Assembly: GCA_003864575.1 (NCBI GenBank)
Contig: BHES01000026.1
Coordinates: forward strand, 1-33,841
DNA from: Enterobacterales bacterium
Lineage (GTDB): Bacteria; Pseudomonadota; Gammaproteobacteria; Enterobacterales; Enterobacteriaceae
Direction: 5' to 3'
Length of the DNA stretch: 33,841 nucleotides
Under the pieces are notes generated by a model. That model did no database searches, had not been told where the DNA came from, and was given only the letters and a program-made list of their open reading frames with translations. Below, in pieces: positions 21,285 to 29,957 of this stretch; the stretch's first letter is position 1; each line of letters opens with the position of its first letter. Position numbers and translations under genes: made by a program.

Positions 21285-22622
21285 TTAGTGGCCGTCGACA
21301 AACGCAATTTTCAACACGAACAGCAGCGCAACCACCACCACGCACGGGCTGATTTCTCTCCAGCGACCCGTACCGAGTTTCATCACCACGTAGGAGATAA
21401 AGCCCAGCGCGATACCTTCGGTGATCGAGAAGCTGAACGGCATCATCACCGCAGTGACAAACGCCGGAACCGCTTCGGTCAGGTCGTCCCAGGTGACGCG
21501 GGCCAGGCTTGATGTCATCAGCACACCGACATAAATCAGCGCGCCGGCTGCCGCGTACGCAGGCACCATGCCTGCCAACGGGGAGATGAAGATCACCAGC
21601 AGGAACAGAATACCGGTAACGACTGCGGTAAGGCCGGTACGGCCGCCGACGGAGACGCCGGAAGAACTTTCGATATACGCCGTCACCGAAGAGGTACCCA
21701 CAAAAGCACCCGCAACCGACGAGATACTGTCAACGTACAGCGCCTGTTTCATCTGCGGGAATTTGCCGTTGGCATCGGTCAGCCCGGCTTTGTCCGTCAC
21801 GCCAATCAGCGTGCCTGATGAGTCAAACAGGTTGACCAGCATGAAGGAGAAAATAACGCCCGCCAGACCAATATTCAGTGCGCCTTTGATATCAACCTGA
21901 CCGACCACTGACATCACATTGGGCGGCATGGAGAAAGTACCGGTGTAGTGTACGTCACCGATTGCCAGGCCAATAACCGTGGTCACCACGATAGACACCA
22001 GTACAGCCGCATGAATGTTACGTGATGCCAGCACGGCAATAATGAAGAAGCCCAGAGCACCCAACAGAACGTTATGTGACGTCAGATTGCCGATAGTGAC
22101 GATGGTGTCTGGGTTCGCCACGATAATGCCGGCGTTTTTCAGCCCCATCATGCCGATGAACAGACCGATACCGGCGGTGATGCCGATCCTCAGACTGGCC
22201 GGAATGTTGGCTATCATCCAATAGCGGATGCGGAAAATGGTCAGCAAAAGGAAACCGATTGCGCCCCAGAAAATAGCACCCATGCCGATTTGCCATGAAA
22301 TACCCATCGCACCCACCACCACAAACGCGAAGAACGCATTCAGGCCCATCGCCGGCGCAAGCGCCACGGGCAGGTTGGCAATCAGGCCCATCAGGATGCT
22401 GCCAAAGGCGGCAATCAGACAAGTAGTCACGAAGACAGCTTGCTTATCCATGCCTGCCACGCCGAGGATCTGTGGGTTCACGAACACGATATAGACCATG
22501 GTCAGGAACGTTGTCAGTCCGGCGATAGTTTCAGTACGAACGGTAGTGCCGTGCTGCGTCAGTTTAAACAGACGCTCGAACAGGCCCTGTCCGCTGGAGA
22601 CATTGCTTTGTGGTTTGCTCAT
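21285..22622 (-). CDS. adeP: Adenine permease, AzgA-type purine transporter
   Basis: Proton-driven inner-membrane importer of adenine. The 445 residues equal E. coli AdeP (YieG) in length and match it end to end, with 12-14 hydrophobic segments. The family motifs NPQILGVAGMD, APAMGLNAFFAF (about 90-101), FSFMLVNLFDSSGTLIGVTDKAGL (about 257-280), and GTSSVTAYIESSSGVSVGGRTGLTAVV (about 310-335) are all present. It is transcribed away from yieH across a 160-base gap in which I see no PurR operator. Confidence 0.95.
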   Translation of the reverse strand: MSKPQSNVSSGQGLFERLFKLTQHGTTVRTETIAGLTTFLTMVYIVFVNPQILGVAGMDKQAVFVTTCLIAAFGSILMGLIANLPVALAPAMGLNAFFAFVVVGAMGISWQIGMGAIFWGAIGFLLLTIFRIRYWMIANIPASLRIGITAGIGLFIGMMGLKNAGIIVANPDTIVTIGNLTSHNVLLGALGFFIIAVLASRNIHAAVLVSIVVTTVIGLAIGDVHYTGTFSMPPNVMSVVGQVDIKGALNIGLAGVIFSFMLVNLFDSSGTLIGVTDKAGLTDANGKFPQMKQALYVDSISSVAGAFVGTSSVTAYIESSSGVSVGGRTGLTAVVTGILFLLVIFISPLAGMVPAYAAAGALIYVGVLMTSSLARVTWDDLTEAVPAFVTAVMMPFSFSITEGIALGFISYVVMKLGTGRWREISPCVVVVALLFVLKIAFVDGH

Positions 22623-22784
22623 TATGAGTTCCGAAAAGAGGGGAATGACGGTCGATGGCTATCCTAACCCAAAAAGCGCCATTTTTGATGCCGCTCACAC
22701 TCTTTTTTTCTGGCATTTAACGGCACATTTCACTCTGTTCGGGGTAGAGTTGAGCCAATAATGCGAAATGGATAAGGAAAAATG

Positions 22785-23450
22785 ATGTCCACGATTGAAT
22801 GTGTACTTTTTGACTGTGACGGGACGCTGGTCGATAGCGAACTGTTGTGCTGCGAAGCCTATGTTGAGATGTTCGCGCATTTCGGCGTCACGGTCTCTTT
22901 TGATGAGATGTACCAAACCTACAAAGGGGTAAAACTCTACGAGATCATTGCCATCATCAATAAAGAACATGGGCTGGACGTGGCAAAAGAGGAGATGGAG
23001 GTGGTCTTCCGTCAACACGTCGCAAGACTGTTCGACAGTAAGCTGCAACCGATTGAAGGCGCGCGTGAAGTACTGGAGAAAATCACGGTGCCGATGTGCG
23101 TGGTATCCAACGGCCCGGTAAGCAAAATGCAGATGTCACTCGGCAAAACCGGACTGCTGCCCTTTATGGGGGACAATCTGTTCAGCGGCTATGATTTGCA
23201 GCGCTGGAAACCGGACCCGGCGGTGCTGTACAAAGCGGCAGAAGTGATGCAGGTGAATATCGAAAAATGCATTCTGGTGGAAGACTCCGTCGCGGGCGCT
23301 CAGGCGGGTATCGCCGCCGGGATCCCGGTGTTTTACTACTGCGCAGATCCGCATAATCCGCCGATCGACCACCCGTTAGTCACCGAATTTCATCACATGT
23401 ATGAGCTGCCCGCACTGTGGCATGAAAAAGGCTATCAAATCACCCGCTGA
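22785..23450 (+). CDS. yieH: HAD-family 6-phosphogluconate phosphatase YieH
   Basis: Cytoplasmic phosphatase of the beta-phosphoglucomutase-like HAD group; E. coli YieH removes phosphate from 6-phosphogluconate. The nucleophile motif FDCDGTLVDSE begins near residue 8, the Thr/Ser motif is CVVSNGP near 105, the Lys is in QRWKPDP near 145, and the metal acid motif is LVEDSVAGAQAG near 165. Two ATGs are adjacent; the second (22785) leaves 6 bases after AAGGA and gives the E. coli-like N-terminus, so I prefer it over 22782. The next gene reads into its 3' end. Confidence 0.92.
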   Translation: MSTIECVLFDCDGTLVDSELLCCEAYVEMFAHFGVTVSFDEMYQTYKGVKLYEIIAIINKEHGLDVAKEEMEVVFRQHVARLFDSKLQPIEGAREVLEKITVPMCVVSNGPVSKMQMSLGKTGLLPFMGDNLFSGYDLQRWKPDPAVLYKAAEVMQVNIEKCILVEDSVAGAQAGIAAGIPVFYYCADPHNPPIDHPLVTEFHHMYELPALWHEKGYQITR

Positions 23451-24186
23451 GGCGCTCCTGAACCGCGATACTCCGGTTGTATCCGGGTATCGCAATGGTT
23501 ACTCTTTCGGGGAAAAGGTCGCTAATGATGAGGATAAGACGCTGAGCAGCCAAAGTTCCCCGGTTCAGGGACGCAAAAATGATCCGATAGGACTGAAACA
23601 GCGCATTTTTGACAGCGCACTGAATGAGTTTGCCGAGTCGGGTCTGATGGGCGCGCGCATGGAAAATATTGCCGCCAACGCCAAAACCACGAAGCGGATG
23701 GTGGTGTACCACTATAAGACCAAGGAAGCGCTGTACATGCTGGTTCTGGAGCATGTTTACCGCGGTATCCGCCAGCATGAGCTGGATCTGGACCTGTCTT
23801 CCTATCCGCCAGCCGAAGCGATTGTGAAGCTGGTGGAAGCCAGTTTTGATTTCCACGTTTCACACCCGGAATTCATCCGTATTGTTTCGACAGAAAACAT
23901 GCTGCGCGGCCGCTTTATCCGCCAGTCCACCAGCATCCGCACGCTGAACCAGACGGCGTTAACCTTGCTGGAAGATATTCTCGAACGTGGAAAAAAAGGG
24001 CATTTATTCAAAGAAGATGCTCTGGCGCGGGACGTACATCGGCTCATCAGCAGCTTGTGCGTGCATCAGGTGGCAAACCAATACACCTTCGGTGCCCTGT
24101 TTGAAAACCCGGACGAAGCCGACTTCCAGACCGCGCACTACCGCCAGCTGGCGGTGATGGTAGCATTGCGCTATTTAATGAAGTAA
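23401..24186 (+). CDS. TetR-family transcriptional regulator, start uncertain
   Basis: A one-domain repressor type: a helix-turn-helix at about residues 65-110 (RIFDSALNEFAESGLMGARMENIAANA, then KRMVVYHYKTKEALYMLVL) followed by a helical ligand domain. The final residues RQLAVMVALRYLMK end at a TAA just before a terminator. The only ATGs in frame upstream of the DNA-binding domain are at 23401 and 23422, both inside yieH and both without a ribosome site, and they add about 55 residues unlike TetR N-termini. A well-placed AAAAGG-ATG at 23525 is out of frame and gives only a few codons. A CTG at 23542 after GAGG is the best non-standard start. The regulated gene is not evident. It is absent from this site in E. 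coli. Confidence 0.8.
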   Translation: MSCPHCGMKKAIKSPAEALLNRDTPVVSGYRNGYSFGEKVANDEDKTLSSQSSPVQGRKNDPIGLKQRIFDSALNEFAESGLMGARMENIAANAKTTKRMVVYHYKTKEALYMLVLEHVYRGIRQHELDLDLSSYPPAEAIVKLVEASFDFHVSHPEFIRIVSTENMLRGRFIRQSTSIRTLNQTALTLLEDILERGKKGHLFKEDALARDVHRLISSLCVHQVANQYTFGALFENPDEADFQTAHYRQLAVMVALRYLMK

Positions 24187-24200
24187 AGCGTTCGGACAGC

Positions 24201-24230
24201 AGAAAGGCCTCATTCGAGGCCTTTCTATTT
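24201..24230 (+). terminator. Terminator of the TetR gene
   Basis: AGAAAGGCCTC (24201-24211), loop ATTC, GAGGCCTTTCT (24216-24226), then ATTT: a perfect 11-bp stem 15 bases after the stop. Confidence 0.85.
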
Positions 24231-24296
24231 CAGCTTTTTGCACTCAATCATTCGTTAAACCAACGCTTCCAGGCGAAACAAATGATGACGGGCAAA

Positions 24297-25025
24297 TTAG
24301 TCTTTCTTTTCTTTATTGTCGGTCAGCAACTTATCCAGTGCATCGCCGCCGACGTGACGGAAATCCTGGCCTTTCACGAAGTAGAAGATGAACTCGCAAA
24401 TATTCTGGCAACGGTCACCGATACGCTCAATAGATCGGGCGCAGAACAGCGCGGTCAACACGCTTGGAATGGTACGTGGATCTTCCATCATGTAGGTCAT
24501 CAACTGACGCACAATGCCTTCGTATTCCTGATCCACTTTCTTGTCTTCACGGTAAATACGCACCGCTTCGTCCAAATCCATACGGGCAAAGGCATCCAGC
24601 ACGTCATGCAGCATTTGCACGGTGTGGCGACCCAGTGACTCCAGGCTCACCAGTAGCGGCTGATGCAGGTGCGAAAACTTCTCCAGCGCGGTGCGACAGA
24701 TTTTATCCGCCACGTCGCCGATACGTTCCAGCTCAGAAATGGTCTTGATGATCGCCATGACTAAACGCAGGTCGCTGGCGGTCGGCTGACGCTTGGCAAT
24801 AATGCGCACGCAGGCTTCGTCGATCGCCACTTCCATCATGTTGACTTTGTCATCGCCTTTGATGACCTGCTGCGCCAGTTCGGCGTCCTGATTGTGCATC
24901 GCAGTGATGGCGTCGGTCAGCTGTTGTTCCACCAGCCCGCCCATCGCCAGCACCTGCGTGCGTATGTGCTCAAGTTCTGCGTTAAACTGGCCGGAAATGT
25001 GTTTGTTCAGGTTCAAATTGTCCAT
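24297..25025 (-). CDS. phoU: Phosphate signalling regulator PhoU
   Basis: Links the Pst transporter to the PhoR kinase so that the Pho regulon is off when phosphate is plentiful. The 242 residues match E. coli PhoU (241) closely. Two tandem three-helix PhoU domains are at about 15-110 and 120-225, with the acidic metal-binding motifs in each ([16 protein letters not shown] and [20 protein letters not shown]). It is the last gene of the pst operon, 9 bases after pstB. I find no clean terminator after it. Confidence 0.97.
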   Translation of the reverse strand: MDNLNLNKHISGQFNAELEHIRTQVLAMGGLVEQQLTDAITAMHNQDAELAQQVIKGDDKVNMMEVAIDEACVRIIAKRQPTASDLRLVMAIIKTISELERIGDVADKICRTALEKFSHLHQPLLVSLESLGRHTVQMLHDVLDAFARMDLDEAVRIYREDKKVDQEYEGIVRQLMTYMMEDPRTIPSVLTALFCARSIERIGDRCQNICEFIFYFVKGQDFRHVGGDALDKLLTDNKEKKD

Positions 25026-25034
25026 TTTCTTTCC

Positions 25035-25802
25035 TCAACCGTAGCGGCCAGTAATGTAGTCTTCCGTCTGCTTACGGGCAGGCGAAGTAAAGAGGGAGTC
25101 GGTGTCGCTGTATTCAATCAGCTCACCCAGATACATAAACGCAGTGCGGTCCGAACAACGCGCGGCCTGCTGCATGTTGTGCGTCACGATAACCACCGTG
25201 TAGTCAGATTTCAGCTCGGTGATCAGCTCCTCGATACGACCCGTTGAGATCGGATCAAGCGCAGAGCACGGCTCATCAAGCAGCAGCACGTCCGGGCGAA
25301 TGGCGATACCGCGCGCGATACACAAACGCTGTTGCTGACCACCAGACAGGCTGTAGCCACTCTGATGCAGTTTATCTTTTGACTCGTTCCACAGCGCCGC
25401 TTTGGTCAGCGCCCATTGCACACGCTCATCCATGTCGGTACGCGACAGCTTTTCAAACAGACGCACCCCGAAGGCAATGTTGTCGTAAATCGACATGGGG
25501 AACGGCGTCGGTTTCTGGAATACCATGCCCACTTTGGCACGCAGCAGCGCGATATCCTGTTTATCGACCAGAATATTTTCGCCATCAAGCAGGATCTCGC
25601 CTTCGGCGCGCTGGTCTGGATAAAGTTGGTACATTTTGTTCAGCGTACGCAGCAGCGTCGATTTACCGCAGCCCGACGGGCCGATAAAAGCCGTGACTTC
25701 GTTTTTGGCAATATCCAGGGAAATATTTTTCAGCGCGTGGAATTTGCCGTAATAAAAGTTCAGGTCGCGAACCTGGATTTTGCTGTTGGATGCGTCAGTC
25801 AT
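25035..25802 (-). CDS. pstB: Phosphate ABC transporter ATP-binding protein PstB
   Basis: Cytoplasmic ATPase of the high-affinity phosphate importer. The 255 residues have Walker [10 protein letters not shown] at 41-49, Q-loop near 96, the ABC signature LSGGQQQR at 152-159, Walker B VLLLDEP at 172-178, and the switch His in VIVTHNM. The length is that of E. coli PstB (257), with a slightly different N-terminus. It is preceded by a 97-base gap with a hairpin and followed by phoU. Confidence 0.97.
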   Translation of the reverse strand: MTDASNSKIQVRDLNFYYGKFHALKNISLDIAKNEVTAFIGPSGCGKSTLLRTLNKMYQLYPDQRAEGEILLDGENILVDKQDIALLRAKVGMVFQKPTPFPMSIYDNIAFGVRLFEKLSRTDMDERVQWALTKAALWNESKDKLHQSGYSLSGGQQQRLCIARGIAIRPDVLLLDEPCSALDPISTGRIEELITELKSDYTVVIVTHNMQQAARCSDRTAFMYLGELIEYSDTDSLFTSPARKQTEDYITGRYG

Positions 25803-25858
25803 TCTCAGACATCTCTCTTTTATCTTTCGCGCGCCGCGTGGCGACGCCGGGTAAACAG

Positions 25859-25886
25859 TGAGGACAGCTGCAATCGCCTGTCCTCA
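25859..25886. repeat. Hairpin in the pstA-pstB gap
   Basis: TGAGGACAG (25859-25867) and CTGTCCTCA (25878-25886), a perfect 9-bp stem with a 10-base loop and no T run. It may tune message stability between the permease and ATPase genes. Confidence 0.6.
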
Positions 25887-25899
25887 ATAATGAATTCGC

Positions 25900-26787
25900 T
25901 TATTGTTTCTTCTGGGCGAAAATCACGCGCGCCAGAATATTCAGCACCAGCACGCACACGGTGATGAGTAACACCCCCGCCCATGCCAGCTGTTGCCACT
26001 CGCCGAACGGACTCATGGCAAATTTAAAGATGGTCACCGGCAGGTTGGCAATCGGCTGCATCATGTCGGTACTCCAGAACTGGTTGGAGAGCGACGTAAA
26101 CAACAGCGGCGCGGTTTCACCGGCAATGCGGGCAATCGCCAGCAGGATACCGGTCATGATGCCGGACACTGAGGCTTTCAGCGTGATGGCCGAAATCATC
26201 TTCCACTTCGGTGTACCGAGAGCGTACGCGGCTTCACGCAGGCTGTCCGGTACCAATTTGAGCATGTTTTCCGTGGTGCGGATAACAATCGGGATTTGCA
26301 GCAATGCCAGCGCCAGCACGCCCGCCCAACCGGAGAAGTGACCCATTTTCGCCACCACAATGGTGTAAACGAACAGACCCACAACAATGGACGGCGCAGA
26401 AAGCAGAATGTCATTGATGAAGCGAATCACTTCAGCCAGCCAGCCTTTACGGCCATATTCCGCCAGATAAACGCCCGCCATCACGCCAAGCGGTGTACCA
26501 ATCACCGTGGCCCACAGAATCAATAATCCACTGCCCGCGATGGCGTTAGCCAGCCCGCCGCCAGCGGTATTCGGTGGCGGGGTATTTTCGGTAAACAGTG
26601 CCAGAGACATCCCATCGACGCCTTTGACTACCGTGGTGAACAGGATCCATACCAGCCAGAAAAGGCCAAAGGCCATGGTCGCCATCGACAGTAACAGCGC
26701 CAAACGGTTCTTCTGACGGCGCCACGCCTGACGTTTGCGGCGTGACTGTAACAGCGCTTCGTTACTTTGCATTTCCATCGTCGTCAT
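25900..26787 (-). CDS. pstA: Phosphate ABC transporter permease PstA
   Basis: One of the two inner-membrane channel subunits of the Pst importer. The 295 residues (296 in E. coli) show six hydrophobic segments and the coupling-helix EAA motif [27 protein letters not shown] near 190-216. [12 protein letters not shown] follows as in the family. The N-terminus is basic ([13 protein letters not shown]) before the first helix. The ATG directly abuts the pstC stop (TAAATG), so translation is coupled. Confidence 0.97.
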   Translation of the reverse strand: MTTMEMQSNEALLQSRRKRQAWRRQKNRLALLLSMATMAFGLFWLVWILFTTVVKGVDGMSLALFTENTPPPNTAGGGLANAIAGSGLLILWATVIGTPLGVMAGVYLAEYGRKGWLAEVIRFINDILLSAPSIVVGLFVYTIVVAKMGHFSGWAGVLALALLQIPIVIRTTENMLKLVPDSLREAAYALGTPKWKMISAITLKASVSGIMTGILLAIARIAGETAPLLFTSLSNQFWSTDMMQPIANLPVTIFKFAMSPFGEWQQLAWAGVLLITVCVLVLNILARVIFAQKKQ

Positions 26788-27744
26788 TTAGCGACCCTCT
26801 TTCTTAGCAAGACGCATGACCATCACTTTGGACAAGGCCAGCACGATAAAGGTAATGACAAACAGAATCAGACCCAATTCCATCAGTGCTGCGGTATGGA
26901 GACCGGCTTCGGCTTCAGCAAATTCGTTCGCCAGAGCCGAGGTAATACTGTTGCCCGGCATATAAAGTGATGCACTGTCGAGCTGGTAGGTGTTACCGAT
27001 GATAAAGGTCACCGCCATGGTTTCACCGAGTGCGCGGCCAAGGCCGAGCATAATGCCGCCAATGACGCCATTTTTGGTAAACGGTAGCACGATGCGCCAG
27101 ATCACTTCCCATGTGGTACAACCGATGCCGTAAGCCGACTCTTTCATCATTACCGGCGTCTGCTCAAACACGTCACGCATGACGGAGGCAATGTACGGGA
27201 TGATCATGATGGCGAGGATCACGCCAGCAGCCAGAATACCGATACCAAAGCCCGGACCGGCAAACAGCGCACCAACAATGGGGATACCGGACAACACGTC
27301 GCCGACCGGGGTCTGGAAATAGGTGGCAAACAGCGGAGCGAAGACAAACAGCCCCCACATGCCATAAACGATGCTGGGAATAGCCGCCAGCAATTCAATC
27401 GCGATACCCAGCGGGCGACGCAGCCAGTTAGGTGCCAGTTCAGTCAGGAACAGTGCAATCCCGAAACTGACGGGTACTGCTATCAGCAGGGCGATAATCG
27501 AGGTCACGACCGTGCCGTAAATTGGCACCAGTGCGCCAAACTGCTCGTTCGGGGCGTCCCAGGTTTTATTCCACAGGAAAGAAAAACCAAATTTTTCAAT
27601 GCTGGGTAATGAGGCGATAAACAGCGAGACGATAATTCCGCCCAGCAGCAATAGGACAATCAGCGCTGCCAGCTTAACCAGCGCGCCGAAGATAATGTCA
27701 CCGTGTTTACCTGGTGCTTTGATAGACGGCTTGTATTCAGCCAT
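26788..27744 (-). CDS. pstC: Phosphate ABC transporter permease PstC
   Basis: The second channel subunit of the Pst importer. The 318 residues (319 in E. coli) have six hydrophobic segments and the EAA motif [22 protein letters not shown] near 208-230. [17 protein letters not shown] is the conserved segment that follows. It begins 104 bases after pstS, beyond a perfect palindrome, and abuts pstA. Confidence 0.97.
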   Translation of the reverse strand: MAEYKPSIKAPGKHGDIIFGALVKLAALIVLLLLGGIIVSLFIASLPSIEKFGFSFLWNKTWDAPNEQFGALVPIYGTVVTSIIALLIAVPVSFGIALFLTELAPNWLRRPLGIAIELLAAIPSIVYGMWGLFVFAPLFATYFQTPVGDVLSGIPIVGALFAGPGFGIGILAAGVILAIMIIPYIASVMRDVFEQTPVMMKESAYGIGCTTWEVIWRIVLPFTKNGVIGGIMLGLGRALGETMAVTFIIGNTYQLDSASLYMPGNSITSALANEFAEAEAGLHTAALMELGLILFVITFIVLALSKVMVMRLAKKEGR

Positions 27745-27768
27745 ACCACTCTCTTCTATTCAGATTTA

Positions 27769-27794
27769 ATTCCCTCTCCGGCCGGAGAGGGAAT
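27769..27794. repeat. 26-bp perfect palindrome between pstS and pstC
   Basis: ATTCCCTCTCCGG is followed directly by its reverse complement CCGGAGAGGGAAT. In RNA it makes a very stable hairpin 55 bases after the pstS stop. Such structures protect the abundant binding-protein message or reduce read-through into the permease genes. It resembles the CCCTCTCC/GGAGAGGG palindromes scattered in enterobacterial genomes. Confidence 0.85.
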
Positions 27795-27848
27795 GAGCTA
27801 AAACACGTCTACTCTAACTCAACATCATTCAATCTGATGGATGATGAC

Positions 27849-28889
27849 TTAGTACAGTGCTTTACCGCTGCTGTCTTTGATATTGGTCTTCCATGCTGCA
27901 CGAACTTGTTCAACCACGGCGTCTGGCAGCGTTGCATAATCCAGATCGGTCGTCAGTTTGCCGCCATTTTTGTAAGCCCAGTCGAAGAACTTCAGCACTT
28001 CCGCGCCGTGTTCTGCATTCGATTGGTCTTTGTAAACCAGAATGAACGTGGTGGAGCTGATTGGCCAGGCGTTGTCGCCTTTTTGGTTAGTCAGGTCCTG
28101 AGCGAAGGTTTTGGTCCAGTCAGCGCCTTTAGCCGCTGCACTGAAGGACTCTTCTGTCGGGCTGATGGCTTTGCCGCTTGCGTCCACCAGCTTGGTGTAA
28201 GCCAGGCTGTTCTGCTTAGCGTAAGCGTATTCTACGTAACCGATTGAACCCGGCAGACGTTGTACGAAGGCAGCAACACCGTCGTTGCCTTTACCGCCAA
28301 GACCCGTTGGCCAGTTTACGGTAGAGCCAGCACCGATTTTCTCTTTCCACTCGGCGTTAACTTTAGCCAGGTAGCTGGTGAAGACGAAAGAAGTACCGGA
28401 ACCGTCAGCACGGCGAACAACCGCGATATTGGTATCTGGCAGTTTCACGCCTGGGTTAAGTTTAACAATGGCCGCGTCGTTCCACTTTTTGATTTTACCG
28501 AGGTAAATATCACCCAGCGTTGCGCCATCCAGCGTCAACTGACCGGATTTGATCCCCGGCAGGTTAACAGCCAGCACCACGCCACCGATCACGGTAGGGA
28601 ACTGGAACAGGCCGTTTTTATTCAGATCTTCGTCTTTCATCGGGGCATCAGATGCGCCGAAATCAACGGTTTTAGCGATGATTTGTTTTACGCCACCAGA
28701 AGAACCAATACCCTGATAGTTAACCTGGTTACCCGTGGCCTTTTGGTAAGCGTCAGCCCATTTTGCATATACAGGCGCAGGGAAGGTACCGCCAGCGCCC
28801 GTCAAATTGGTGGCAGCGAAAGCAGACATTGCCGTGAGGGAAAAAGTCGCTGCTACAAGACCGGCGACGGTGTTACGCATCAATTTCAT
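27849..28889 (-). CDS. pstS: Periplasmic phosphate-binding protein PstS
   Basis: Captures phosphate in the periplasm and delivers it to PstCA. The 346 residues equal E. coli PstS in length. A signal peptide covers residues 1-25 with a likely cut after AFA. The mature protein begins [23 protein letters not shown]. The phosphate-binding segments [18 protein letters not shown] and [15 protein letters not shown] are intact. GGAG lies 6 bases before the ATG. It is the first gene of pstSCAB-phoU and is driven by the Pho box array upstream. Confidence 0.98.
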   Translation of the reverse strand: MKLMRNTVAGLVAATFSLTAMSAFAATNLTGAGGTFPAPVYAKWADAYQKATGNQVNYQGIGSSGGVKQIIAKTVDFGASDAPMKDEDLNKNGLFQFPTVIGGVVLAVNLPGIKSGQLTLDGATLGDIYLGKIKKWNDAAIVKLNPGVKLPDTNIAVVRRADGSGTSFVFTSYLAKVNAEWKEKIGAGSTVNWPTGLGGKGNDGVAAFVQRLPGSIGYVEYAYAKQNSLAYTKLVDASGKAISPTEESFSAAAKGADWTKTFAQDLTNQKGDNAWPISSTTFILVYKDQSNAEHGAEVLKFFDWAYKNGGKLTTDLDYATLPDAVVEQVRAAWKTNIKDSSGKALY

Positions 28890-28960
28890 GTTCCACTCCT
28901 GGTGGTTTTATTATCAGATTCGACTCAGGTCGAGATTCATAAAGTGTTTGGCACAGGAGG

Positions 28961-29016
28961 AAAATAGGACAGTTTGGTGACAGTAAAATGTACGTAATAT
29001 GACAGTTTTATGACAG
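28961..29016 (-). promoter_or_regulatory. Pho box array and pstS promoter
   Basis: Five PhoB half-sites stand exactly 11 bases apart on the minus strand: CTGTCAT (29016-29010), CTGTCAT (29005-28999), CGTACAT (28994-28988), CTGTCAC (28983-28977) and CTGTCCT (28972-28966). The first pair forms the consensus Pho box CTGTCATAAAACTGTCAT. The last abuts the -10-like TATTTT (28966-28961), so PhoB replaces a -35 contact, as in E. coli pstS. Confidence 0.93.
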
Positions 29017-29116
29017 CGGTCACAATTCAAGCGAAATGGGCACATCAGGGGAGATAGCAATCTAAAAACTGACTCAACGATCCTCTATGAGCCAAACCGG
29101 GCGGTTTCTTCGACGG

Positions 29117-29848
29117 TTATTCGTCAGGCATTGGGTTTTCAAGCCGTTTAAATAACTCGCTCAGCTCTTCGTGGGTCAAATCCCGTGACTCCCCCGGATC
29201 AAGCCCTTGCAGGGTGATGTTCATAATGCGTACCCGCTCAAGCCGGGTCACTTCATAACCAAAATGCTTAGCCATGCGGCGAATCTGCCGGTTGAGCCCC
29301 TGCACCAGCGTAATGCGAAATACAAATTCTGATTCTCTTATCGCTTTACAAGGTTTAGTCACCGTTCCCAGCATCGGCACGCCCGCAGACAGACCGAGAA
29401 GAAACGCGTCCGTCACCGGTTTGTTGACGGTAACGACATACTCTTTTTCGTGACAGTGACCGGCGTGCAAAATTTTGTGGACCAAATAACCCTTATTGGT
29501 CATTAAAATCAGTCCTTGCGAGTCTTTATCCAAACGACCGATAGGGAAAACGCGTTGGCTATGGTGAATAAGCGTACCGATATTATCCCGCACACTTTCT
29601 TCCATCGTGGTGGTGATGCCAACGGGTTTATTAAGCGCTATCAACACCAGGTCTTCTTCATCGAGCGGCTTAATTAGTTGGCCATTCACCTTCACGGCGT
29701 CTGCTGCAGCGACCAGTGCGCCAAATTCAGCCTGCTGATCGTTAATATAAACCAACCCCTGCTCGACGTAACGATCGGCGGCGCGGCGAGAACAGATGCC
29801 GCTGTCGCTGATGTATTTGTTAATTCGAATAGGTGTCGTGCTCGACAT
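29117..29848 (-). CDS. rluF: 23S rRNA pseudouridine synthase RluF
   Basis: Isomerises U2604 of 23S rRNA, and in E. coli tRNA-Tyr U35 as well. The 243 residues have an N-terminal S4 RNA-binding domain (about 7-60, [21 protein letters not shown]) and the RsuA-type catalytic domain with [10 protein letters not shown] at 104-113, whose Asp107 is the nucleophile. [25 protein letters not shown] closes the fold. E. coli RluF has a basic C-terminal tail of about 45 residues that is missing here. GGAGG lies 11 bases before the ATG. In E. coli rluF is elsewhere on the chromosome, so its place between pstS and glmS is different. Confidence 0.93.
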   Translation of the reverse strand: MSSTTPIRINKYISDSGICSRRAADRYVEQGLVYINDQQAEFGALVAAADAVKVNGQLIKPLDEEDLVLIALNKPVGITTTMEESVRDNIGTLIHHSQRVFPIGRLDKDSQGLILMTNKGYLVHKILHAGHCHEKEYVVTVNKPVTDAFLLGLSAGVPMLGTVTKPCKAIRESEFVFRITLVQGLNRQIRRMAKHFGYEVTRLERVRIMNITLQGLDPGESRDLTHEELSELFKRLENPMPDE

Positions 29849-29904
29849 TTTGCAGGCTTCCTCCGTAAAAGGCGGACTATACGTGAGGTCAGGCGCTCAC
29901 AGAA

Positions 29905-29932
29905 AGAAAAAAGCGCCCATTAGGGCGCTTAG
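29905..29932 (-). terminator. Terminator of glmS
   Basis: AAGCGCCC (29911-29918), loop ATTA, GGGCGCTT (29923-29930). Reading leftward it is followed by six to eight T. It lies 28 bases after the glmS stop and before rluF. Confidence 0.92.
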
Positions 29933-29957
29933 AGACGGATAAGACCGTTTACGCGTC

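Noticed and set aside
28260-28967. Open frame of 235 codons antisense to pstS, running into the Pho box array
   Set aside because: Shadow frame; it overlaps known promoter elements and resembles no protein.
29093-29106. AAACCG/CGGTTT hairpin as the rluF terminator
   Set aside because: The stem is short with almost no loop and no T run on the minus strand.
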